A stretch of 61,082 bases of DNA from Falsiroseomonas selenitidurans (GTDB taxonomy: Bacteria; Pseudomonadota; Alphaproteobacteria; Acetobacterales; Acetobacteraceae): positions 1 through 61,082 of the forward strand of contig NZ_JAAVNE010000032.1 of assembly GCF_012103215.1 (NCBI RefSeq), read 5' to 3'. This document shows, in pieces, positions 1 through 8,343 of the stretch. Each line of letters begins with the position of its first letter. Within the stretch, counting starts at the first letter, position 1. Under the pieces are notes generated by a model. It was not told the DNA's origin. It did not search any database and saw only the letters and a program-made list of their open reading frames with translations. The position numbers and the translations under genes were made by a program.

Positions 1-65
1 CAATCCTTCGCATCCGGCGGCAGCAGAAACGCCTGGTCGCGGCTGAACGGAATGAACTGCGTCAT
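1..65 (-). mobile_element. IS1182-like transposase, N-terminal fragment (runs off the left edge)
   Basis: The minus strand begins ATG at 65 and reads MTQFIPFSRDQAFLLPPDAK before leaving the window. This N-terminus (F-x-P-F-x-R-x-Q-A-F-L-L-P-P) is typical of a group of IS1182/DUF772-type transposases. Only about 21 residues are visible, so the catalytic DDE residues and the integrity of the element cannot be judged. A dispersed hairpin repeat starts 53 bp upstream of its start codon. The call rests on N-terminal motif recall only. Confidence 0.55.
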
Positions 66-118
66 GACCAGCAGATTCGCCGATTTCAGGCCGCACGGGA
101 AGCCGACAGGCTGCTAGC

Positions 119-215
119 GCATTTTCAAGCCCTGCGGCTTCGCAAGGCGACTCGGAATAGGCGTCGAACCAATAAGCTGGAGCCGTTTAACCGTCTTCGC
201 TTGCGGTGCAACGGC
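119..215. repeat. Dispersed double-hairpin repeat, copy A
   Basis: This is one of three long copies of an intergenic element; the others start at 40895 and 59833. It opens GCATTTTCAAGCC, contains the inner hairpin TGCG-GCTT-CGCA, and continues through CAATAAGC to a second hairpin module, GAGCCGTTTAACCG/CGGTGCAACGGC. Compared with copy B, the outer GCATTTTC/GAAAATGC stem is damaged on its right side here (GAATAGGC). It lies between the transposase start and the SDR gene terminus. Confidence 0.8.
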
Positions 216-228
216 GCCAGAGCGATGG

Positions 229-254
229 GCGTTCAGACGGAATCGTCTGAACGC
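229..254 (+). terminator. Perfect 11-bp hairpin followed by TTTTCT
   Basis: GCGTTCAGACG and CGTCTGAACGC form a perfect inverted repeat around the loop GAAT, followed on the plus strand by TTTTCT. It could act as an intrinsic terminator between the insertion-sequence end and the acyl-CoA operon. A closely related hairpin occurs at 28707-28733, so it may instead be part of a second repeat family. Confidence 0.5.
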
Positions 255-328
255 TTTTCTCGCCCCGGAATCAGAGACTTCCAGAGCATGTGCTGCGTTC
301 AGGCGATGGCAGCGCGCTCCGGGGGCCT

Positions 329-1102
329 TCAGAAGGCCATCCAGCCGCCATCGACCAGCAGGTTGTGGCCGGTGAGGTAGGTTGCCTCCTCGCTGGCCAG
401 GAACAGGGCGGCGCGCGCGATGTCGTCGGGCCGGCCCAGGCGTGGCATGGGCGTGCGCATCCGCGAATACTCCAGCGGGTCCGATCCCGGCCCGCCCAGC
501 GGCTTGCCCGTCAGCACCCGGCCGGGCGCCACGGCGTTGCACAGGATGTGGTCCGCGGCATAATCCACCGCGACCTGTCGCGTGATGTAGACAGCCGCCG
601 CCTTGCCGGTGCCATAGGCGATCTTGCCGGGGGCCGCGACCATGCCGTGCTGCGAGGTGATGTTGACGATGCGCCCCCGCGCCTCGCCCACCAGCGCCTG
701 CGTCAGGAATTGCTGCACCGCGCGCTTGCAGCCGAAGAACACGCCCTTGGCGTTCACCGCCATGACGTGGTCCCAATCGGCCTCCGTCGTCTCCAGCAGC
801 TTCGTGGCGGCGCCGAGCGTCGCCGCGTTGTTCACCATGACGTCGAGCCGGCCGAACTCGGCCACCGCCGCGCCCACCAGCGCATCCACATCGGCCCAGA
901 CGGCGACGTCGCAGCGGCGGAACCGGGCGGTGCCGCCCTCCGCCCCGATCACCTGCACGGTCGGCGCGCCGCCTTCGCGCACCGTCTCCGTCAGGTCGCC
1001 GATCACCACCCTGGCGCCTTCCCGTGCGAACAGCAGCGCAATGGCGCGCCCGATGCCGGAGGCGCCACCAGTGACGACGACGACCTTGTCCTGCAGCCGC
1101 AT
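329..1102 (-). CDS. SDR-family oxidoreductase
   Basis: This 257-residue classical short-chain dehydrogenase/reductase carries the NAD(P) glycine motif TGGASGIG at residues 11-18, NNA at 91-93, the catalytic Ser150 (NITS) and the Tyr163-xxx-Lys167 pair (YGTGK). The C-terminus ends in the usual LTGHNLLVDGGW. It probably oxidises a secondary alcohol or 3-hydroxyacyl intermediate. ATG at 1102 is chosen because it opens the Rossmann strand; the reading frame stays open further upstream but only as shadow sequence of the next gene. It is the last gene of the minus-strand acyl-CoA operon, 11 bp after the acyl-CoA dehydrogenase stop. The substrate cannot be read from the sequence. Confidence 0.9.
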   Translation of the reverse strand: MRLQDKVVVVTGGASGIGRAIALLFAREGARVVIGDLTETVREGGAPTVQVIGAEGGTARFRRCDVAVWADVDALVGAAVAEFGRLDVMVNNAATLGAATKLLETTEADWDHVMAVNAKGVFFGCKRAVQQFLTQALVGEARGRIVNITSQHGMVAAPGKIAYGTGKAAAVYITRQVAVDYAADHILCNAVAPGRVLTGKPLGGPGSDPLEYSRMRTPMPRLGRPDDIARAALFLASEEATYLTGHNLLVDGGWMAF

Positions 1103-1113
1103 GCCCCGACCTC

Positions 1114-2268
1114 CTACGCCGCCTCCGGCAGCCCGCCGGCGGCCACCACGACGCGCAGATGGTGGTCCATGTCGCCGAACAGCCCGGCCAGGATGGCTAG
1201 CCGCTTGAAGTAGTGGCCGGCCTTGTATTCCTCGGTCATGGCGATGCCGCCATGCAGCTGCACCGCATCCTTGCCCAGCTGGTCCGCCAGCCTGGCCACC
1301 AGCGCCTTGGCGGCGGAAAGCGCCACGCGACGGGCGCTGGCGTCGCTCTCCTGCACCATCATCGCGGCATACATCGCCATGCTGCGCGCCTGTTCCGTCG
1401 CCACCAGCATGTCCGCCGCGCGGTGCTGCAGCGCCTGGAAATTGCCGATGGCCTGGCCGAACTGGGTGCGCTGCTTCAGGTAGTCCACCGTCAGATCTCG
1501 GAGAACCTCCATCGCCCCCAGCGCCTCGGCACAGATCGCCGCCTGCGCCTCGTCCACCACCCATTCGATCAGCGGCAGCGCGCCGCCTTCGGGGCCGAGC
1601 AGGGCGTCGGCCGGCAGCAGCACGCCGTCCAGCACCACCTCCGCCGCCCGCAGCCCGTCCTGCGTCGCATAGCCGCGCCGCGTCACGCCGTGGGTGGCCG
1701 GGTCCAGCAGGAACAGGCTGATGCCTTCCCGGTCGCGCCGGGCGCCGGCGGTGCGGGCGGAGACGATCAGCCGGCCGGCCGTGTCGCCGTGCAGCACCAC
1801 GCCCTTTGCGCCATCCAGCCGCCAGCCGGTGCCGTCCGGCCGCGCCGTGGTGGCGACATCGTGCAGATCGTGCCGCGCCTGGCGTTCCTGATGCGCGAAG
1901 GCGAGCGTCAGCCCGCCGCCGGCGATCTCCGGGATCAGCGTGGCGCGCTGCGCCGCGGTCCCCGCCCGCTTCAGCAGGCCGCCGCCGAGCACCACCGTCG
2001 CCAGGTAGGGCTCCACCACCAGGCCGCGGCCGAAGGCCTCGAAGACCAGCATCGTCTCCACCGGCCCGCCGCCGAAGCCGCCATCCTCCTCGGCGAAGGG
2101 CAGGCCGAGCAGCCCCATCTCCGCATAGCCGGACCAGTTCGCCGGCGACCAGCCGCGCGGGTCAGCGCGGTAGGCCTTGCGCTGTTCGAAATCGCCGTAG
2201 GAGTCGGTCACCAGCCGGCCGATGCTGTCGGCCAGCATGCGCTGCTCATCGGTCAGGTCGAAATCCAT
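1114..2268 (-). CDS. Acyl-CoA dehydrogenase (short form)
   Basis: This 384-residue flavoprotein of the acyl-CoA dehydrogenase superfamily starts MDFDLTDEQRMLADSIGRLV, the usual N-terminal helical domain. The middle beta domain is shorter and more divergent than in the neighbouring paralogue. The C-terminal domain keeps the RTQFGQAIGNFQALQHRAAD segment that contacts FAD, and the late LHGGIAMTEEY motif. It would introduce the alpha-beta double bond in a CoA thioester and pass electrons to ETF. It lies immediately after a second dehydrogenase (2311-3510). Adjacent paired ACAD genes like this often encode heteromeric enzymes for bulky side chains, so a heterodimer is an inference worth noting. 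Confidence 0.9.
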   Translation of the reverse strand: MDFDLTDEQRMLADSIGRLVTDSYGDFEQRKAYRADPRGWSPANWSGYAEMGLLGLPFAEEDGGFGGGPVETMLVFEAFGRGLVVEPYLATVVLGGGLLKRAGTAAQRATLIPEIAGGGLTLAFAHQERQARHDLHDVATTARPDGTGWRLDGAKGVVLHGDTAGRLIVSARTAGARRDREGISLFLLDPATHGVTRRGYATQDGLRAAEVVLDGVLLPADALLGPEGGALPLIEWVVDEAQAAICAEALGAMEVLRDLTVDYLKQRTQFGQAIGNFQALQHRAADMLVATEQARSMAMYAAMMVQESDASARRVALSAAKALVARLADQLGKDAVQLHGGIAMTEEYKAGHYFKRLAILAGLFGDMDHHLRVVVAAGGLPEAA

Positions 2269-2310
2269 GGAGCCTCACACCTATGCTGTTTCGTCCCGGG
2301 CGCGGGCTCG

Positions 2311-3510
2311 TCAAAGGCCCAGGAACGCCTTGGCGATGATGTTGCGCTGGATCTCGTTGGAGCCGCCATAGATCGAGACCTTGCGGTAGTTGAAGAACAG
2401 CGGCGCCGCCGCATCCGCCCAGTCCGGCCCGACGGAGGGCAGGTTCAGCCCCTCCTCCTCCCGATCCGGTCGCGGCATGGCGTAGGGGCCGGCGACGTCC
2501 ATCAGCAGCTGCGTCGATTGCTGCTGGATCTCGCTGCCCTTGATCTTGAGGATGGAGGAGGACGGGTCCGGCTTGTCGGAGGCCTTGGACCGCTGCGCGG
2601 CGACCACGCGCATCTGCGTGATCTCCAGCGCCTTCAGCTCGATCTCGCTCCATGCCAGGCGGCGGCGGAAATCCGGGTCGTCCCAGACCATGCCTTCGCC
2701 GGCCGGGGTTTCCTGCGCCAGGCGCTTGACCCGCGCCAGGCGTTCCTTGGTCATGCCGATGCGGGCGATGCCGATGCGCTCGTTGGAGAGCAGGAACTTG
2801 GCGTAGTCCCAGCCCTTGTTCAGCTCGCCCACCAGGTTTTCCGCCGGCACGCGCACATCGTCGAAGAACACCTCGTTCACCTCATGCCCGCCATCGATGG
2901 TGATGATGGGGCGCACGCTGATGCCCGGCGTCTTCATATCCGCCAGGATGAAGGAGATGCCCTGCTGCTTGCGCACCGTCGCATCGGTGCGCACCAGGCA
3001 GAAGATCCAGTCCGCATACTGGCCGAGCGTGGTCCAGGTCTTCTGCCCGTTGAGGATGAAATCGTCGCCGTCGCGCTTGGCCGTGGTCTTCAGGGATGCC
3101 AGGTCGGACCCCGCGCCGGGTTCGGAAAAGCCCTGCGCCCACCAGATGTCGAGATTGGCGGTGGCGGGCAGGAAGCGCTGCTTCTGCGCCTCGGAGCCGA
3201 AGGTGGCGATGACGGGGCCGACCATGTTGACGTTGAAGCCGAGCGGCTGCGGCACGGCGGCCGCCTGCAGCTCCTCGACATAGATGTAGCGCTGCACCGG
3301 CGTCCAATCCTGCCCGCCCCAGGCCACCGGCCAGTTCGGCGTGGCCAGGCCCCTGGCGTGCAGGATGCGCTGGCTGGTGACGTAATCCTCCCGCGCCAGG
3401 GCGCGGCCCTCGCTGACCTTGCGGCGGATCGGCAGCGGGATCTCGCTGCGGAAGAATTTGCGCAGGTCATCGCGGAAGGCAATTTCGTCGGGCGTGTAGC
3501 GGAGGTCCAT
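2311..3510 (-). CDS. Acyl-CoA dehydrogenase
   Basis: This is a 399-residue acyl-CoA dehydrogenase. Visible family features are the N-terminal MDLRYTPDEIAFRDDLRKFF, the flavin-binding QGFSEPGAGSDLASL, the DDFILNGQKTWTTLGQYAD segment, and the C-terminal YGGSNEIQRNIIAKAFLGL. The ATG at 3510 is chosen because it begins the family N-terminus; the frame extends upstream only as overlap. It is 10 bp downstream of the ligase stop and 42 bp upstream of the second dehydrogenase. It oxidises an acyl-CoA made by the co-transcribed ligase; chain length is unknown. Confidence 0.92.
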   Translation of the reverse strand: MDLRYTPDEIAFRDDLRKFFRSEIPLPIRRKVSEGRALAREDYVTSQRILHARGLATPNWPVAWGGQDWTPVQRYIYVEELQAAAVPQPLGFNVNMVGPVIATFGSEAQKQRFLPATANLDIWWAQGFSEPGAGSDLASLKTTAKRDGDDFILNGQKTWTTLGQYADWIFCLVRTDATVRKQQGISFILADMKTPGISVRPIITIDGGHEVNEVFFDDVRVPAENLVGELNKGWDYAKFLLSNERIGIARIGMTKERLARVKRLAQETPAGEGMVWDDPDFRRRLAWSEIELKALEITQMRVVAAQRSKASDKPDPSSSILKIKGSEIQQQSTQLLMDVAGPYAMPRPDREEEGLNLPSVGPDWADAAAPLFFNYRKVSIYGGSNEIQRNIIAKAFLGL

Positions 3511-3520
3511 CTGTCGTCTC

Positions 3521-5131
3521 CTAGGCCTTGGCCGCTTCTTCGTCGCGCAGGGCGCTGGCCAACAACTTGCCCGCCGCGCTGCGCGGCAGGCCATCCCGGA
3601 TTTCCAGCGAGGCCGGCATCTCGTGCTTGCCGACGCGGTCCGCCAGAAATGCGCGCAGATCCTCCAGTGTGAAGGGGTCCGCGCCCGGCTTCAACGCGCA
3701 GAAGGCCTTGGCAGCCTGGCCACGATAGGCGTCGGGCACGCCGATCACCACGCATTCCGCGACCGCCGGATGTTCGTAGATGGCCTGCTCGATCGCCGCC
3801 GGATAGACGTTGAAGCCGCCGGACAGGATCATGTTCTTGCGACGATCGACCAGGGTGAAATACCCTTCGGCATCCATCCAGCCCGTGTCGCCGGTCAGGA
3901 ACCAGCCATCGGCGAAGGCCGTGGCGTTTTCTGCCGGACGGTTCCAGTAGCCGGAGAAGACATTGGGACCGCGGATCGCGATCTCCCCGATCTCACCCAC
4001 CGGCATCTCCCGCGTCGGGTCCTCGAAGGCCACGATGCGCATCTCGATGCCTGGCAGCGGCAGGCCGATGATGCCGGCGCGCACCGGGCCATGCGGCGGG
4101 ATGCGCGTGCCGGCCGGGCAGGTTTCCGTCATGCCCCAGCCGCCGCCGATCCGCAGCTTCAACAGCCGCTCCACGCGTTGCTGCACCTCCTGCGGCATCG
4201 GCGCGCCGCCGGAACTGCATTGCCGCAGGCTGGACAGGTCGCGCTGTTCGATGCCGGGCACGCCCGCAATGCCGATCCACATGGTCGGCACGCCGGAGAA
4301 GGTGGTGATGCGCAGCCGCTCCACCTCCTCCACCCATTGCGCCGCATCGAATCGCACCCGCAGATGGCACAGCGCGCCCTGCGCCAATTGCCGCAGCAGA
4401 ACGGCGGTGAGGGCAAAAATGTGGAACAGCGGCAGCAGCACCAGCACCCGCGCCGTGCCTTCCGGCAGGTCCGTGTGGTCGCGCCAGGCGCGGTAGATGG
4501 CGACGGCGGCGGTCAGGTTGCCATGCGTCAGCATCGCGCCCTTGGGCGTGCCGGTGGTGCCGCCGGTGTATTGCAGCAGCGCCAGATCGTCCGGCGAAAC
4601 CGCGGGCCAGGCCTCGGGCGGCTCGGCTTCCGGCAGCGCGGCGAAGTCGCAGGCCGCATCCTCCCCGCCCCAGCGCGCCTCGGGCGCCAGCAGCACCTCG
4701 CGCACCGCGCCCTCCGCGCGCAGCCACGCGGCATTGGCGATCAGCGCGGCAAAGCCGGTGGTGATCAGCAGCGTCGCGCCGGAATCATGCGCCTTGTGCG
4801 CCAGCTCCCGCTTCGCATCGAGGGCGGAGAAATGCACCACCCGCGCGCCCACGCGCAGCGCCGCGAAGAAGCACAGCGGATGCCACGGCGTGTTCGGCAG
4901 ATACAGGGCGACGCAGTCCCCCGGCCGGATGCCACGCGCCCAGAGCCCCGCCGCGATGCGGTCCGACAACGCCCGCATCTGCGCATAGCTCAGCACCTGG
5001 CCGCGATATTCCAGCGCCGGCCGGTCCCCGAAGCGCGCCGCGACCGCATCCAGGAAGGCCGGCAGGGTGCCACGCGCGATCGGCGCGTCCCAGCGGCATT
5101 CCGGCGGGTAGGATGGCTCCCACGGCCGCAT
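3521..5131 (-). CDS. AMP-dependent acyl-CoA synthetase/ligase
   Basis: This 536-residue member of the ANL adenylating superfamily activates a carboxylic acid to its CoA thioester through an acyl-adenylate. The P-loop-like motif YTGGTTGTPKGAM lies at residues 188-200, GWGMTET follows in the middle, and the A8/C-terminal hinge is visible as GWFLTGDTGWMDAEGYF, VDRRKNMILSGG and the late catalytic Lys in PRSAAGKLL. It overlaps nothing: its ATG at 5131 is separated by one base from the stop of the upstream multifunctional enzyme, so translation is probably coupled. It feeds the two downstream acyl-CoA dehydrogenases. Confidence 0.92.
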   Translation of the reverse strand: MRPWEPSYPPECRWDAPIARGTLPAFLDAVAARFGDRPALEYRGQVLSYAQMRALSDRIAAGLWARGIRPGDCVALYLPNTPWHPLCFFAALRVGARVVHFSALDAKRELAHKAHDSGATLLITTGFAALIANAAWLRAEGAVREVLLAPEARWGGEDAACDFAALPEAEPPEAWPAVSPDDLALLQYTGGTTGTPKGAMLTHGNLTAAVAIYRAWRDHTDLPEGTARVLVLLPLFHIFALTAVLLRQLAQGALCHLRVRFDAAQWVEEVERLRITTFSGVPTMWIGIAGVPGIEQRDLSSLRQCSSGGAPMPQEVQQRVERLLKLRIGGGWGMTETCPAGTRIPPHGPVRAGIIGLPLPGIEMRIVAFEDPTREMPVGEIGEIAIRGPNVFSGYWNRPAENATAFADGWFLTGDTGWMDAEGYFTLVDRRKNMILSGGFNVYPAAIEQAIYEHPAVAECVVIGVPDAYRGQAAKAFCALKPGADPFTLEDLRAFLADRVGKHEMPASLEIRDGLPRSAAGKLLASALRDEEAAKA

Positions 5132-5132
5132 C

Positions 5133-7193
5133 TCAATCGGCCTTCAGGCTCGCGAAGCCACGGCCTTCCGCGGCCAGGCGGCCGAGCAGATCGGCGGGCA
5201 GCAGGCTGTCATCGCCGGTTGCCTGCGCGAAGGCGGCCAGCCGCGCGACCACATGCAGCAGACCCACCGAATCGGCGTAGTGCATGGGGCCGCCGCGCCA
5301 GGCCGGCCAGTTGTAGCCATGCAGCCAGACCACATCGATGTCGCCCGGCCGCGCGGCGATGCCTTCCTCCAGGATGCGGGCGCCCTCGTTCACCATCGGC
5401 AGCACCAGCCGGTCCAGGATTTCCTCCTGCCCGATCGCCCGCTGCTCGACACCCTCCGCCGCCGCGACCCGGCGGATCAGCGCCGTGACCTCCGGATCGA
5501 CAACGCCCGTCCGGCTTCCCTCGGGATAGAGATAAAAGCCCTTTCGGGTCTTCTGGCCGAGCCGCTCCGCCTCCACCAGCGCATCCGCCACCGGGGCGCG
5601 CTTGCCGGTCGCGCGGCGGATGCGCCAGCCGATATCCAGGCCCGCCAGGTCCGCCATGGCGAAGGGCCCCATGCGGAAGCCGAAATCGACCAGCGCCTTG
5701 TCCACCTGCTCCGGCGTGGCGCCTTCCAGCAGCAGGCGCTCCGCCTGCTGGGTGCGGCGCGCCAGCATCCGGTTGCCGACAAAGCCGTGGCAGACGCCCA
5801 CCACCACCGGCACCTTGGCCAGCTTGCGGCCGATCTCCGTGGCCGTCGCCAGTGCCTCCGGCGACGTTTCCCTCGCCCGCACCACCTCCAGCAGCTTCAT
5901 CACATTGGCGGGCGAGAAGAAGTGCATCCCCAGCACGTCGCCGGGGCGGGAGGTGGCGGCTGCCATGGCGTCGATATCGAGGTAGGAGGTGTTGCTGGCC
6001 AGGATGGTGCCCGGCTTCGTCACCCGGTCCAGATGGGCAAAGATCTGCTGCTTCAGCCCCAGCTCCTCGAAGACCGCCTCCACCACCAGGTCGGCATCCG
6101 CGGCCGCATCCAGCCCGACCGCGCCCTCGATCAGCGCCAGCCGTGCATCCCGCGTCGCAGGATCCAGGGTGCCGCGCTTCACGCTGGCCTCGTAGGTGCC
6201 GCGGATCCGGTCCATGCCGCGGGCCAGCGCCGCCTCATCCGTCTCGATCACCCGCACCGGAATGCCGGCATTGGCGAAGCAGAGCGTGATGCCCGCGCCC
6301 ATGGTGCCGCTGCCGAGCACGGCGGCGCGCGCCACCGGCCGCGGCTTCGTTCCCCTGGGCAGGCCGGCGATGCGGGCCGCCTCGCGCTCCGCGAAGAACA
6401 CATGCCGCAACGCCTTGCTGCGCGGGTCGTCCAGCAGGCGCAGGAAGGCCGCGCGTTCCAGCGCCACGGCCTCGGCGAAGGGCATCTCGAAGGCGGCGCG
6501 GACGCAAGCGATGCAATCCGCCACCTGCGGCTCGGTCGCCGCGCGCTTCGCCAGGGCAGCGGCTTCCTTCTCAAAAGCCTCGCGATCGCCCAGCCCCTCG
6601 TCCCGCGCCGAGACCGGCTTCGGCTTCGGGCGTTCGGCGAATTGCCGCGCCGCCTGCAGCAGATCGCCCAGCACCACCGTATCCGCCAGGCCCGCCGCCA
6701 CGGCCGAATCGGCATCCAGCGGCTCGCCCGCCACCATCAGCTGCAGCGCCGCCGCCGCGCCCATCAGCCGCGGCGCCCGCTGCGTGCCGCCGGAACCGGG
6801 CAGCAGGCCGAGCTTCACCTCCGGCAGTCCGAGCTTCGCCTGCGGCCCCAGCACGCGCCAGGAGCACGCCATGGCCACTTCCAGCCCGCCGCCCAGCGCC
6901 GCCGCCTGGATCGCCGCCACCACCGGCTTGGCCGCGCCATCCAGCGCCGCCACCAGCTCCGCCAGGGTGGGGGAGGAAGGCGGCCTGCCGAATTCCGAGA
7001 TGTCGGCGCCGGCGATGAAGGTCCGCCCCTCCGCCGCGATCACCAGGGCGCGCACCGCCGGGTCATCCTCCGCCTGGCGCAGCGCCGCGAACAGCCCGGC
7101 GCGCAAGGCGGCGGAGAGCGCGTTGACCGGGGGGTTCGACAGCGTCGCGATCGCGATGCCATCCACGATTTCGACCCGAACCGGCTCCGCCAT
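5133..7193 (-). CDS. Multifunctional enoyl-CoA hydratase / 3-hydroxyacyl-CoA dehydrogenase (FadB/FadJ type)
   Basis: This 686-residue fusion protein has an N-terminal crotonase domain, with ALGGGLEVAMAC and LPEVKLGLLPGSGG carrying the two conserved glutamates and the oxyanion-hole glycines. An NAD-binding dehydrogenase domain follows (LGSGTMGAGITLCFANAG, then catalytic His in GMHFFSPANVMKLLEVV) and two C-terminal 3HCDH domains. It performs hydration and oxidation in beta-oxidation. ATG at 7193 is preferred because it starts the crotonase domain; upstream in-frame sequence is the antisense of the next gene. It is the first gene of the five-gene minus-strand operon, with a 102-bp divergent promoter region shared with the gene at 7296. 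Confidence 0.93.
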   Translation of the reverse strand: MAEPVRVEIVDGIAIATLSNPPVNALSAALRAGLFAALRQAEDDPAVRALVIAAEGRTFIAGADISEFGRPPSSPTLAELVAALDGAAKPVVAAIQAAALGGGLEVAMACSWRVLGPQAKLGLPEVKLGLLPGSGGTQRAPRLMGAAAALQLMVAGEPLDADSAVAAGLADTVVLGDLLQAARQFAERPKPKPVSARDEGLGDREAFEKEAAALAKRAATEPQVADCIACVRAAFEMPFAEAVALERAAFLRLLDDPRSKALRHVFFAEREAARIAGLPRGTKPRPVARAAVLGSGTMGAGITLCFANAGIPVRVIETDEAALARGMDRIRGTYEASVKRGTLDPATRDARLALIEGAVGLDAAADADLVVEAVFEELGLKQQIFAHLDRVTKPGTILASNTSYLDIDAMAAATSRPGDVLGMHFFSPANVMKLLEVVRARETSPEALATATEIGRKLAKVPVVVGVCHGFVGNRMLARRTQQAERLLLEGATPEQVDKALVDFGFRMGPFAMADLAGLDIGWRIRRATGKRAPVADALVEAERLGQKTRKGFYLYPEGSRTGVVDPEVTALIRRVAAAEGVEQRAIGQEEILDRLVLPMVNEGARILEEGIAARPGDIDVVWLHGYNWPAWRGGPMHYADSVGLLHVVARLAAFAQATGDDSLLPADLLGRLAAEGRGFASLKAD

Positions 7194-7295
7194 CGCACCC
7201 CTCCCCGCCCCTTGGCCCAACCTGTCCGCCATCCCCGCGCCATGGTCAAGGCGCACCGCGCCGGGGCAGACTGACCGGCAAACAGGAGACCCCGG

Positions 7296-8237
7296 ATGCC
7301 CCTTCCCGCCCTGCTGCAAGGCCGGCTGCGCCTGCCCCTCATCGGCGCGCCGCTGTTCATCATCTCCAACCCGGACCTCGTCATCGCCCAGTGCAGGGCC
7401 GGCATCGTCGGCTCCATGCCGGCGCTGAACGCCCGGCCGGCCTCGGAGCTGGACCCGGCACTCGCCCGCATCACCGCCGCGCTGACGCCGCAGGACGCGC
7501 CCTTCGCGATCAACCTGATCGTCCATGCCTCCAACGACCGCGTCGACCACGACCTCGCCGTCTGCGCGAAGCACCGCGTGCCGATCATCATCACCTCCCT
7601 CCGCGCCCCGCATGCGGTGGTGGAGGCCGTGCACGCCTGGGGCGGGCTGGTGTTCCACGACGTGACCAACCTGCGCCACGCCCAGAAGGCCCTGGAGGCC
7701 GGGGTGGACGGGCTGATCCTGGTGGCGGCCGGGGCGGGCGGCCATGCCGGCACCCTCTCCCCCTTCGCCCTCGTCGCCGAGGTGCGGAAGATCTTCGCCG
7801 GGCCGCTCATCCTCTCCGGCGCCATCACCACCGGCGGGCAGATCCTGGCCGCCCAGGCGATGGGCGCCGACCTGGCCTATATGGGCACCCGCTTCATCGC
7901 CACGGCGGAGGCCAATGCGGCGGAGGCCTACAAGCGCATGATCGTCGAAGGCCAGGCCGCCGACGTGCTCTACACGCCCTTCTTCACCGGCATCCCCGGC
8001 AACTACCTGAAGCCCAGCATCGCCGCCGCCGGCCTGGACCCCGACAGCCTGCCCGCGGTCGACAAATCCAGCGCCAATTTCGGCACCACCCGCAGCAAAC
8101 CCTGGAAGGACATCTGGGGCGCCGGCCAGGGCATCGGCACCATCACCGACACCCCCCCCGCCGCCACCCTCATCGCCCGCCTGCAGGACGAATACCGGGC
8201 GGCGAAGGCGGAACTGGCGGGGGGCGGGGAATCATAG
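7296..8237 (+). CDS. NAD(P)H-dependent flavin oxidoreductase / nitronate monooxygenase family
   Basis: This 313-residue TIM-barrel flavoprotein of the 2-nitropropane dioxygenase family keeps the N-terminal PLIGAPLFIISNP, the FMN-binding AAGAGGHAGTLSPFALV, the glycine-rich SGAITTGGQILAAQAMGAD segment and GTRFIATAEA. Family members oxidise alkyl nitronates or act as NADH:quinone reductases, and which applies here cannot be told. It is divergent from the beta-oxidation operon, so shared regulation is possible but unproven. It ends 106 bp before the convergent phnX. Confidence 0.85.
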   Translation: MPLPALLQGRLRLPLIGAPLFIISNPDLVIAQCRAGIVGSMPALNARPASELDPALARITAALTPQDAPFAINLIVHASNDRVDHDLAVCAKHRVPIIITSLRAPHAVVEAVHAWGGLVFHDVTNLRHAQKALEAGVDGLILVAAGAGGHAGTLSPFALVAEVRKIFAGPLILSGAITTGGQILAAQAMGADLAYMGTRFIATAEANAAEAYKRMIVEGQAADVLYTPFFTGIPGNYLKPSIAAAGLDPDSLPAVDKSSANFGTTRSKPWKDIWGAGQGIGTITDTPPAATLIARLQDEYRAAKAELAGGGES

Positions 8238-8261
8238 GGGCGCTGCCGCCGGTGGCTTGCA

Positions 8262-8273
8262 GGGGGGGGGGGG
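8262..8273 (+). repeat. 12-G homopolymer tract
   Basis: An uninterrupted run of twelve G residues lies between the convergent genes at 7296 and 8344. Such tracts slip during replication and are also prone to sequencing error. It is outside any coding frame, so phase variation of a protein is not indicated. Confidence 0.9.
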
Positions 8274-8288
8274 CACTTCCCCTCCTGC

Positions 8289-8307
8289 CTTGCGGCAGCG
8301 CCGCAAG
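8289..8307. terminator. Hairpin between convergent genes
   Basis: CTTGCGGC and GCCGCAAG pair perfectly around AGC in the 106-bp convergent gap, and a second GC palindrome (GGGCGGC/GCCGCCC) follows near 8318-8333. There is no T tract, so if these act in termination they may be Rho-assisted or simply block read-through from either side. Confidence 0.4.
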
Positions 8308-8343
8308 CCCCGCGAAAGGGCGGCGGCCGCCCCTACCCCCGCC

